The position numbers were made by a program, and so were the translations under genes. From NCBI RefSeq assembly GCF_014633365.1, contig NC_068339.1:32993316-33057315 (forward strand): a DNA stretch of 64,000 nt. The letters are read 5' to 3'. The stretch is from Diospyros lotus (lineage: Eukaryota; Streptophyta; Magnoliopsida; Ericales; Ebenaceae). Below, piece after piece: positions 22,592 through 34,100 of the stretch (its first letter is position 1; each line of letters opens with the position of its first letter). Under the pieces are notes generated by a model. That model was not told the origin of the DNA. It made no database searches and worked only from the letters and a program-made list of their open reading frames with translations.

Positions 22592-23797
22592 TGATATTTT
22601 ACTCTTGAGTAATGAAATGGTTTTGATGAATGTCTATATGAAAATCAATCTATATGGATTTTGTGAATGAGAAAATGAATTTTTAATATATGAGTTTTGA
22701 AGCAAGGTATGAAAACCTATAGAAGAAATATTGAGTAAGGTTGAGTGTGATTTGTTTCAAAAATATACTTTTGATAATCTCAACTTGTTTTAAAGATAAT
22801 CAAAATGAGTTTTTAAAGAATCGAATAAGGTTGTTTTGAAAATTCAAGTTTTTCTAAAGAATAGTCGACTATCAGGATTATTCTGTTGACTATGCTTCAA
22901 AATAGTCGACTGTTTTTAATGTTCTGTCGACTATTTAAGCATCTGTCGACTATTTTAGCATCTGTCGACTATCGAGTAAAAATAGTCGACTATGCCTTTT
23001 GATCTGTCGACTATTTTTGTTCATGAAATTCAAAAATTTCTTCACATTTCAGCATCTGTCGACTATTGGATTTTTGTATTAAAAATAGTCGACTATCAGT
23101 ATATGTCTGTCGACTATTCTTAGTTTTACTAGTAAAAATAGTTGACTAATCTTTTCTTCTGTCGACTATTATGTTTCACAGATTTTATAACGGCTAATTT
23201 TTCAACTCCAACGGTCACAAAAACGGCTAGTTTCTTCTTCAATCTTTATGGATGCTTATATATACAACTCATGGATGATCAAGGAGAGGCTAATGGACTG
23301 AAACGAGATGATCTAGCAATTGCAAATAATTTTATTCGAGCTTACAGTGTTTGGGCTTTCATTGTTTTATTTTTTCTCTCCAAGGCTTTGCTATTCTATC
23401 ATTGTAAATTTATTGTTAAGCCTTGTTTTTCATTGTGAGAGAACTTGTAACTAAGAGTGTTAACTCTTAGCTTATCTCTTTCATTTGTATTGTTTCTATT
23501 TTCCTAGCTTGTGTAGCTAGAGGGCCTACTTGTGTAAGTAGGAGGTTTTAGTGAATTGATTTAAAATCCTTAGTGGGAGCTAAGGTAGTGGATTAGGCTT
23601 GGTTTAAGCCGAACCACTATAAATCCTTTGTGTCTTTTATTCTTCTTGCTTTACATTTGTCATTTCATATGTTCTATATTTTAAATCACTAAAACCTCAA
23701 TTGGGTTAAAAAGTTTTTCAAGTTTTATCATTTAAGTTTTTAAATATCCAATTCACCCCCCCTCTTGGTGTGTGCCATAGCATCTCCCGTTCTAACA
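22592..23797 (+). mobile_element. Solo copia-type LTR with GTCGAC palindromes (1206 bp)
   Basis: Starts TGATATTTTACTC, ends CGTTCTAACA, flanked by a perfect duplication AATGT (22587-22591 and 23798-23802). A TATATATA box lies near 23255. The block gtggattaggctt..ccgaaccactataaatc (about 23589-23627) and the terminal ccaattcaccccccctc motif are typical of SIRE/Maximus-like copia LTRs. No coding sequence. Confidence 0.85.
22861..23170. repeat. Cluster of GTCGAC palindromes
   Basis: About eleven GTCGACT sites in 310 bases, alternating between aatagtcgacta and ctgtcgactatt contexts; ATAGTCGACTAT itself is a perfect 12-base palindrome. All lie just upstream of the LTR TATA box. Confidence 0.85.
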
Positions 23798-23965
23798 AAT
23801 GTTAGTTGAGAACTTATATTATGTATTAAGTTATGTTGAGAAATTTATGTTCCCGTGATGTAAGAACTGATTTGTGATTAATGTTATGATATTAGGTTTG
23901 ATTCTAGCTTCCGCATTTAATGTTTATGATGATTCTCCTTGGAGATAAATGAATGGAAATTTTGG

Positions 23966-24807
23966 GATGGATATGCACAAGATATAGAAGCACAAGTGGC
24001 GAACAAAAAACATTGATTAGGCTCTCAAAGAAAATTCTTATACATTTTCTCTTGTGCATTGAAAGTGTAAAAGAGAAGCAAGTGGAAACAAGAAATCATA
24101 TCTTCTCTAGCTCTCCTTATCTTAAGCTGATATAAAAGGTTTGTACAGCCACTGGTAAGGTATTTATTATTACTAATTAATTGGGTTGTAGGTGTGAACT
24201 TTATTTACCTTGTTGTTTGTTGTAAGGTTTGAATTGAGTCTCAAAACTCATTGTGTTCAAAGGTTTTAGGGTGAATTGTTGTAAAACTCTTGCGGTTGTT
24301 TCACTAGTGAAAGTGTAGGATTAAAAAAAATCCTTTAAGTGGGAAGATTTGAAGGTAGTGGATTAGGCGGGGTGCCGAACCACTATAAATCTCGTGTGCA
24401 CTTAATTTATTATTCAGTTTGCTTATTATTTATTGCTCAAACTTTCAAAAGAATCGTTATCAAAAACTAAAACGAATTTTCTTTGAGCATAAGCATATAT
24501 ATATATACATATCTCTAATCTCAAACATCTTTGGTATACTCTTTCTTAAGGAAATTACCTTTATCAAAATTGTTATTTCAAAATACAAGTTCAAAGATTT
24601 TGAAACTTGCAAAAATAGTGAGGTATATTTCGAAACATATACTGCATATTTTGAAACCTTCTAAAACAGAAACATTTATTTCGAAACATAGAGCCTATAT
24701 TTCGAAACCTAGTTATATGTCATTAATCAATGTTTAAAGAAGAAAAATTTATACGTATCCTAATTCACCCCCCTCTTGGGATATATTTGCCATCATTAGA
24801 ACTAACA
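23966..24807 (+). mobile_element. Second SIRE-like LTR, probably 5'-truncated
   Basis: Shares with the previous LTR the order ...gtagtggattaggcggggtgccgaaccactataaatc, then ctaattcacccccctcttggg, and the end AGAACTAACA. No convincing left terminus or duplication; ttctc occurs at 24808 and near 23934 but without TG. It also holds four tttcgaaac or close copies at 24627-24710. Confidence 0.55.
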
Positions 24808-26640
24808 TTCTCTCTTCTTTTCTGACGTTGGTATCTTTTTTTCTTCTTCTTCTGAAACATCATAAAAATTATACGTATAATTTTTACACATATAATTTTG
24901 AGACATGGGCACCGGTGATATGTAGATCCTTTATGTCTAACATGAGAAGAGGTGACCGGAACCATACTCTACTACATACTAGGTGTGAACCGACTAGGAC
25001 CACCACATCTTGAGGTGGACTCTGTCTCAATAAAGAAATCGATTCGGTATTTCATCCCTTCATCAGACAATATGTATGCATTTATTTATGTATTCAATTG
25101 TTAAATATGCGTGTTGCTTAAATACCCAAACTATACATGGTGTGTATATTATATTTTGTTACATGTATTTGATACATGGTAAGAAATTTATTTTTACCTA
25201 TATCGTCATATTAGTGATTCCCTTCAGCCTGAACACTTTGACCTACTAAGAGGATCTCTCCAACTCCTTAGTGCATCTTGAAAGATCATGAGTATCCTCT
25301 AACCAGGACAATCTTAATGGCAATGAAGTCTATACTTTAGATGAACCTATTAAGGTTCTTTGATTACCGTGTAATATAATCATTCCATTGACCAACATCC
25401 CGACTGAGTGAGAGTCATGGACTAATTAAACTCATAGGATTTGGTAACTATGCTAGATCCAGTATGGTGTGATTGATGTAGCATTTCATAACTCTTTCGA
25501 CATTGAAAACTCTTTCCAATCACGCTCACCCTAGCCAGGAGATTTCCAATCATAACCAACTTAGATGACATAGTATGTTCACCCCTATCTGATAGAGGTC
25601 AACCCATCAGCAAGCATCTGGCTCCGTTCACCACTTCATAGAGACCACTTAGAGGGCATTCCCACATCTAACATCGGGTGGTTCCACTCAACGATAAATT
25701 CTTGACACTAATGCACAAGACAACTCTGTCACATTCGGTCAAAAGACCAGATACACAATTGAGAGCCAGCAACCGATCATTAATCCTTAAAGCCATGTGA
25801 TCTGTCACAAGCATTACATTCAGTGAATGTTCCACTAACACTCACCCACATGTCTACTATATGTATCTTATGTAATGTGGCATGTGACTCACCATCCATT
25901 ATCATTGATATCTTATGTTAATAAATAGTAGTAGCCTATGTGTTGATCCATAATTGATAAATCATATTCCCCTTCTAATAAATCTAAGGACTAGAAATAC
26001 CTTTAATAAATTCTAAACTAAAGATTTTCGTCGCATATTCTTAACACTTAAGAATAAAATCTCTTCTAAGAAATCTAGGGACTCATTTATAAGGAAAATT
26101 AGAGAGTAAATGAAGATATGACCTTATATTAATGAACAAGATTACATCATTAGTGTCGCTTACATACATATGATGCAATGTAAATCTAGGATTTGGACAC
26201 TGACACCAATAGTGGCAAGCATGTACAAGGGACTTGTGACTCCTCTGGTTGCAGGACACATTGTTTTCTTGGCTACGCAGGTTGTCTTGGGGTTAAGCTT
26301 GGAAGGACCCTGGTGAGAAACCTGTCCAGGAGGGAAAGTCCCCTAGAGGAAGAATGGCTGATTGCAAGTGGGCCACGTTGTACGAGACAATATAGGGTAG
26401 AGTTGTGTAGGAGACGAGTCTCCTTGTGACTTCCATAAGAGAATGCTTGACCGGGGTGTATTTTGCTATGTGGTATAGTTTTTCGAGAGAACTTACTTTC
26501 TTGGAGAAATTCTTCTGGGAGAACTTCCTCTCCTAGGAAAAGATCACTAGATTAGTACCTTCTTTAGGAGAACTCCGTCCCGTGTGTAAAGAAGGGCTAC
26601 AATAGTGGGGGAAAGGAAGGTGGAGTTTATGATATTTTTG
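24808..26640. other. Non-coding repeat-like region
   Basis: No coding homology on either strand. The part 25230-25480 (ctttgattaccgtgt, catcccgactgagtgagag) resembles non-coding LTR/leader sequence I associate with plant copia elements, and 26080-26200 looks like the end of such a unit. Assignment rests on recollection and is weak. Sequence 26200-26640 is moderately GC-rich and unassigned. Confidence 0.35.
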
Positions 26641-26819
26641 TCTATAAATAAATTTTTTTCTCAAGTTGTGATTTTTTTTATATTTCACCTATTTTAATAA
26701 AATTTAAATTAGTATAATTGAATTTCATAAAATTTAATTTTTAAAACTAAATTTCTTAATTTTTTTCTTTTAATCATAAAATTTAAAATTAAAAATAAAT
26801 TTCACTACCTTCATTCCAA

Positions 26820-27060
26820 ATGGGGAAGGCCGAAGCCTATCCCATGTATCAGTTATCTCTGGCAGTTGGCCGAAGCCTATCCAGTGTTGCCCCTGAGGCT
26901 GCCCCTCGAATTTCTCACTGACAATCGGAAACTGTCTCCAATTCTCGCTGGGGAAGGCCGTCTTCAATTCCAGTTGGTAAATCTTTCATCTCGCTCTCTC
27001 CCCCCCTCTCTCTCTATGCGCACAGGCACACAACGGAGACATATTCAAGGTGACTGTGTT
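26820..27060 (+). other. Possible 5' leader exon of the helicase gene
   Basis: After an AT-rich stretch the composition changes to GC-richer sequence with two copies of ggccgaagcctatcc (26828, 26868), a CT-rich run at 26990-27020, and open plus-strand frames without homology. This, about 1 kb upstream of the first recognisable helicase exon, fits a first exon/5' UTR. No splice site could be fixed. Confidence 0.25.
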
Positions 27061-28048
27061 GTTTTTCTGTTTTTTCTGGTATTTTCTACCTGTTTTTATG
27101 CGAAGATAGAGGTAGGTCCGGACAATGTTGATAGTTCCTGGCTTCAACTTCTCCATCCACTGCCTCTTATAATCATTCAGCTAACTGTGTTGCACGTGGC
27201 TGTGTGTTATTCTTTTCGTGTTTGAGACCCAAATCCATATTTCTTTGTCGACTTCATTCATGAAGTTCTTCTACTTCCTTCGCTTGCACGAATTTTATCG
27301 TGTGCCTTCATACAGGCAATATGCCCTTGTATTGTTTGACGAAATGCTTCTTAGAGGAGGCAAGCAAGCTGATATCCGTCCGTTGTTTTCTGTATGCCGC
27401 AAGGAAAGAGAAAGGAGAATATCCAATTATTAACTCTAGTGTTTGCATACTCAAACTCATTTAGGACAAATTAACTCTGTTCTTAAATATTTTTACACTT
27501 ACAGGACATTTTGTGGTAATAATATCAATGAATGGTCCACCTGGTGTATATTAGTTCCAGAACTTTGGGTACAAAGTGGTCACTTAATTGATTTTAGCAA
27601 CCAAAACTGAGGCACAAAATTTCTCCATTAAATTGTATGGATATGATTTACATTTTGCGGATCAATGTGTTGTCAACTGACATCAACATGTCATTATTCA
27701 ATGAAATGAACCACAAATTCTCAATATCGAGTAGTGCAGCTAAATAGATATTTTTCTGCTCATATTGTTTAATGAATAAAAGGATGTGCAAAATTCCAAT
27801 GCAAAGTGTCAAAGGTAAGGGGATATGAAATCTTGAAGCATTAGTGATTATCTGATCTGATAGAAGGAATGAGGAGCTCCTAGTGATGTTGCACACTCAC
27901 ACACATACACACCATTGATGTTCCAATTTCTGAAAGCAGAACTTTAAGATGCATTTCCCTTTAATATTATATCAGTTTGTTTGAGATATTGAGGTTCTCA
28001 TGTTGCATATATTTTTAGGTCACGCAAGCCCCTTTTGACTCTGCTAGC

Positions 28049-28138
28049 ATGAAACCCATGGCTGCAGTTACATGCACCAAGCATCTGGTGGTATGCAAGT
28101 CAACAGTATATGTTGCAAGATTGGAGGCCCAGAAGAAG
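28049..28138 (+). CDS. RH50: RH50 exon 1 (30 codons, start uncertain)
   Basis: The exon opens after an AG at 28018 and is open from there; the first ATG is at 28049, followed by MKPMAAVTC and [11 protein letters not shown] donor at 28139 (AAGgtaagt, strong). If coding begins in an earlier exon, codons 28019-28048 also belong. Reading phase into exon 2 is 0. Confidence 0.6.
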
Positions 28139-31100
28139 GTAAGTTTTTTTTGTTTTTTTTCTTTAATTAGAATATGTGCTGGGAAGAAGCTAGCTATCAA
28201 AACATGCATGATTACCTAATTGTACAAGATGCATCTCTCAATCAAACTAGTAGCGTACACTCTGAACCTGAATTCCAGGTGAAGCAGAATGGTTTAGATG
28301 TCAGATGTAGAATTGTTTCAAGAGACTTCTCATCACAAGAAAACATAGAGACAAACCAAAATGCAAGAACAAGAGGAGACTTGGACCATTTTGAGATAGT
28401 TATTAAACAGCAACTGAAGCATCAACATAGGCAAACAAAAGTGAAGGACTTCAACGGGAAAGTTCCAGTTCCAAGAGTTTCTGTTTCTTTGTTAAGAGGA
28501 TGGGGTAATGGAGGGCCCAATCATAACGACCGACTACAAACCATGCACCATCTGCAGAAGTTCCAGAAATTGCCTGCAAACAGTGCTTTTTTTAGTCAAA
28601 AGTCCCTTCGGGAACTGGGTTGCAATGATGACATGATCCAATCCCTAAGGGGTCAGTCTATCCTACGGCCTTCATGGATTCAGGTATATTAAGACCACTA
28701 TCATATTTTTATTCCTTTTTTGAGGGTTGAAAAGGTGTATCTGGGTTTTTGATGAGAATTCTAATGGCTGATGGAACTGACTTGGTTATTAAATGTGTAT
28801 TGGTAGATTTTGTCCACCTGCTGGAGTGTGTTATTTGAATTATGTTCTAATAGAAATCTTCAAATTCATGTGTTCTTTGAAAAATTTTCTACTGGGAATT
28901 TGTAAATCTAACTTTAGAATCTTCGAGCAGTAAAGGGCTGTACATTTTCTTCTTTCTTCATAAGTAAATAAAATATCTTCAAAGAGACATCAGAAGGGAT
29001 TTCTTCCAGTAAAAAGTGCCTTGGATTTTTTTTGACTATTATTATTGGGTGTGTCCATGTCTATGCTGATAGGAATCTTGCATATGCATTACAGTTTGGC
29101 TGAATGGTGCCTTTTTAAATTTCAAGCAGCAGTTGTTATTAGGGTGGCCCCATCCGCTCTACTAGCACTATAATTTTCTCCAAAATATGCATTCAGGCTA
29201 TATTCTTGATATGTAATTATGAATGAGCTAGAAATATTATGGCGAATTCTTTGGAATGAATTGTGCTTCCTATACTGGGATCTCATAAGTGGTATTGCTA
29301 AATAATTACATCTTCTAAAATGGGATGTGATAAGTGAGATCCACAAGTTTTTACTTGTTAGATGTGATAAGTGCTCATGCACATGCACTTGAAGAGTCCA
29401 TAGCACATCTTTACTTGGTTGGTTACCAAGGAAATATTGTTGATGTCCACTAAAACCTTCTTCATAACTGCAGGCCCTGGCATTTGCACCTGTTATTAGG
29501 GGCAAGAGCTGCATTATAGCTGATCAAAGTGGCTCTGGAAAGACTCTAGCATATCTTCTACCAATAATTCAGCGTCTTAGACAAGAAGAGCTCCTAGGAC
29601 TTAGAAAATCCTCAGCACAAAATCCTCAAGTTATTATATTGGTGCCAACTGCTGAGCTGGCTCGTCAGGTCTGTACCATTCTTCTGTTGTTTGTATATTT
29701 TCTTTATGAAGTATATGATATGTGTGTGTGTATATGTGTTAGAAAACACTAATAAAAACTAGATTTGTTAGAAAATACCAGAACCAAACCAAATGTTGGA
29801 TCTCTTGCTAAGAGGTGTGATGACACTTCTTGAAGATACATGGAACCTCCTACTGTGCAAGGGATCAAGGAACTCTATCTTCAGAATTTAACTTAGCTCG
29901 GATTTGATCCCATTCACCCCTGAATTCAAGAATCCATAGGGAACTAAACAGATGAAATCTTGAACTCAAAACCCATGCTGGAAAACCAAAGATGTTGCAC
30001 ACACATTCCTTGTAGAGGTATTTGCACTTCTAGAGCTAGCACTTTAATAGTTTGTGCTAATCCCAAGTTCACTAAGTGCTCAAGAGATTCAACTGCCTCG
30101 TATGAAGTGACTAGCTTCAACACTTAGCTAATTAAGTCTATCAAGAGTGCTTCCTGTAACACTCTAACCAATCTGGTTTATAGACTTATTACGAGAATAA
30201 TTTACCATCAGAACAATCAGGACTCATCTGCATCAATAGGAAACACAAATGACAGAGATGGACTTGATTTCAAACAAATACATCTTAGTTGATACGTAGC
30301 TTATCTCCCATTGAACCTCTATATTTCAACAGGTTTGGCTTCTGCCAAGTACAATCCTCAGTTATATAACTTAAGTCAGATTTCCTTTGCTGTCAATAAG
30401 ATCAAAACTGGGGGCTGCAATCAATCCAACCAATTCCTTCCTAGTTTTCAGGAATAAAAATCTTGTTCCCAACTTTATTCATAAACATTAAGTTACCTTC
30501 CTTTAGCATAAAAGAAACATAATAAATAAATGGAGCTTAGTGGTGGGTTTTTCCTAGTGATTCAGTTTTATTTGCACCTTTTGCAAATTGACAGATTTGG
30601 GTGTAGCTGCTGTTTTAATGCAAAAGTAGCTTTTGCAGGTTTTAAGTAACTGCAGATTGATTTCAAAATTTGGGGTTCCATTCCGTTCCATGGTAGCCAC
30701 TGGTGGTTTTCGACAGAGAACCCAACTAGAAAGTCTCCATCAGAACTTGGATGTACTAATAGCTACACCAGGTCGTTTCATGTTCCTAATCAAAGAAGGC
30801 TTAGTGCAGTTAACAAATCTGAGATGGTAACTGATTTTTATCCTTGAAATTGTTGTATTTGATTTCTCATATGCATGCAAGAATTTTGATTTGATATCCT
30901 GTGGCATCCATTATTTGGATTTTCAAGTAAAAGTACCTTACCTGTGTGATAGAGATCATGATTTAGAATTGTTGATTCACGGGAAGAAGATAAGGAAGAT
31001 TGGCTATAATCTCGAAGAGATTTGTTAGTCAAATTATGCTTAGTTTAGAAGTTAATCTTATCTTTAGTTTCTTGAAAACTGCTAAAAATATTCTCTAATC

Positions 31101-34100
31101 ATTTGTAGGATACTTTCCTATTCTGTATAGTCAACCTTTCCTATGTTTGTACAGCCATATCTTTCCTAGTTTTTAGCATGTGTAATCTTCCCTATGATGT
31201 AATCTTAGACCCTATAAATGGGGCTGCATCACTTATGTAGTAAACAAGAAGAACAATTTATTTTTGACATGGTTTCAGAGCCGTAGTTTTTCCTCCTCAT
31301 TGTCCTCTTGGTCCGGTCCGATTACTATGTGCCTTCATTGCCACAATATTGCCTCTTTTTGCTATATTACTTTGCCAGCCTTCTATTTCCTTATATCATG
31401 TCTGAAGTCTCTGAAACCACACCTCCTATGGCTGCGGGAGATGCTGTTCAGTTTGAACAACCAATTGGGAATGCTTCTACCAGTGAGCTAGCAGGGATGC
31501 ATCATTCATATCATCTAGATGCTAGGAACTATCTCTAGTGATTTCAACTTGTGAGGACTTTCCTAAAGGGGTGAGGGAAGATAGTCCATTTGACAGAACC
31601 AACACCCAAGACCTTTGATCCCACATTCACTGCATGGGATATTAAGGACTCGATGGTAATGTCTTGGCTATGGAGCTCTATGCAGCTGGAGAGAAGCAAG
31701 AATTACATGTTTTTATCTTCATCCTTTGATATTTGGGAAATGGTTAAGCAAACTTATTCTAAAGTACAAGATGCTTCTATTATCTTTGAGATAAAACAAA
31801 AATAAATGGAACCAGGCAAGGATCATTGTCAGTAACTGGCTATTACAATAGGATGAATGGCTATTGGCTTGGGTTGGATCATTATCAAGATATTAAAATG
31901 GTGTGCAGTGAGGATTCAACTACCCTTACTTCCATATTTGAGAGAGATAGAATTGTAGAGTTCTTAGTTGGCCTTAATATCGAGGATGATTAGGTGAGAG
32001 TATAGATTCTTGGTAGGGAGAAACTGCCATCCCTCAATGAGGTATTTTTTATGACCTATATTGAGGAACATAGAAGAATAACTATGTTTAATGAGTAATT
32101 TTGTGGGGTCAGTCATGGTGTCCAACAAGATAGATGGATCTTGGTTCAAATCTTAGCAGGGGAGGAATGACTCACACACTAAACAACAAAACTGGGAAGG
32201 TTTGTGGTGTTCATATTTCAATAAATCAAAGCACACCAGAGAAGCATATTTTAAGTTGCATGGAAAAGAGGCTGTTCTAAGTAAGATGTGAGGCTTCTGG
32301 GGTGTGCAATCCATAAATCAAGTGCAAGCCCATCTCACAACCAAGGAGCAGGAGAAAACCATTACAGAAAAGGCGGATCCAGCTTCAACTTTTGACCTAA
32401 GTGAACTATGTGCTGTAGAGATCAGTAAGATAAGGTCATTCCTGAAAATGATTTAGAATGGGTTTTGCTCTCTAGCACAAGTAGGTACATGTTTTAATTC
32501 CGAATCTTTTACTGCCTCACAAACTGTTAAGCATGACTTATGGATTCTAGATTCAAGGGCTACTGATCATATGACCTATGACTCAAATATTTTTGAAAAC
32601 TGTAAACCAATGAGTAACTCCAAGAGAATAACAGTAGCCAATGGTCTTATAGTTCCTATAGCAAGTGTCAAGACCCGAGGATTGGGCCTGACTCGATTGG
32701 TAATTAACAGCAAAGAGAGAGAACAAAAGGGAGAGAATACTGAAAATACTTCTTCATTTCATGCCTTCTTCTTTACATGGACAGTAGTTATACAATCAAT
32801 CCCTAACAGAATAACCATAGTTGGTTATGACTAGCTTCCCGCCTTATAGCTCCTAACTAACATACAATGTAGGCTTTATTTCCTAACTATCCTTAGGGTC
32901 GTGACAATTGCCCTCCCCTTCAATCAATTCTTGTCCTCAAGAATTATAAGAGTCCGGCAGCCCTGGGAAACTGCTGCAACAATTCTAGTAAATTTTCCCA
33001 AGTAGTATGCTCCGGTGGCCGATTAGTCCACTGAACCAGTACTTGTGTAATAGGTAAACTGCCCCTGTATATGATCCTTCTCTCAACAATGGCGCGAGGC
33101 TCTACCTCCTCTTCCAGCTGCTCGGCTATGGGAGGTAATTCTGTGCTGACATTAGTTAGGGGCCCTTTAACTGGCTTAAGTAATGAAACATGAAAAACAG
33201 GGTGAACTTGCACTCCTTCTGGCAGTTGCAACCGGTAAGCCACTGCTCCCACCTTGGCCATAATAGGAAATGGTCCAAAATACTTAGGACTCAACGTGGA
33301 AATTGGAATTGTGGTGTAAGGCAGTTGAAGGAAACGCCTGACCTTCAAATAGACCTGCTCCCCCACTTCAAATGATCTTTCAGTCCTCCTTTTACCCGCC
33401 ATCTGCTTCATACGGTTCTGGGCAGTGGCTAACTCCTTCCTTAAGATAGTTATCAGCAATTGCCTTTGTGAGAAATACTTGCCTACTGCTGCCATAGTAG
33501 GATTAAGGCCTAAAATTGTGGGTAGGAGGGTTGGTTTATACCCAAACATGGCCTCAAAAGGACTCCTCTTAATGGTACTATGGTAACTAGAATTGTACCA
33601 CCATTGAGCTAGGCCTAACCACTTATTCCAGCTCCTGGGTTTTGTGAAACACATGCAACGCAAATAGGCTTCAACACACTGATTTACCCGCTCTGTTTGT
33701 CCGTCCGTTTGGGGATGGTATGCAGTTGACATATGCAACCCGATACCTAATTTTTTGAATAATTCCTGCCAAAAGCGACTGGTAAAAATGGTATCCCTGT
33801 CAGATATTATGGATTTGGGCACCCCATGGATCTTAACCACCGAATCTAGGAAGACTCGTGACACCTCTGCTGCTGTAAATGGGTGAGTTAAGCTGATAAA
33901 ATGGCTGAGTTTGGTCAACCGGTCTATTATCACTAATATCACATCATTCCCCTCTGATCTAGGTAGGCCTTCCACGAAATCCATTGATATCTCCTCCCAG
34001 GCTTGCTCCGGAATTGCTAAGGGCTGCAACAACCCAGCGTAAGGGACTTGTTCATGTTTACACTGCTGACAGATCTCACATGACAGCACTAATTGTACCA

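Larger units (their letters stand above)
20316..23965 (+). mobile_element. LTR inserted at the gag end of element B (right end unresolved)
   Basis: Begins TGTAATATCCTAG at 20316 exactly where element B gag sequence stops. A plus-strand TATAAATAG (21358-21366) and a downstream R/U5-like region (22200-22500, with catctaacttgggctttac, which also occurs inverted in the LTR at 17528-19722) identify it as an LTR of the TGTAAYRYCC class. It is split by the solo LTR at 22592-23797. The right terminus and a matching ATAGG duplication were not found; the end near 23965 is a guess. Confidence 0.55.

Noticed and set aside
22861..23170. GTCGAC cluster considered as a CRISPR-like array
   Set aside because: Spacing is irregular, the repeat is 6-12 bases, and it lies in a plant LTR with clear target duplications.
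26866..27433. Two plus-strand open frames upstream of RH50
   Set aside because: No homology and no start context; more likely leader or promoter sequence than a gene.
28171..28278. Possible extra coding sequence before RH50 exon 2
   Set aside because: Using it needs a 32-base intron, too short for plant splicing; an acceptor at 28279 keeps the frame with a 140-base intron.
33190..33375. Plus-strand open frame inside chromovirus G pol
   Set aside because: Antisense shadow of the 937-codon pol frame.
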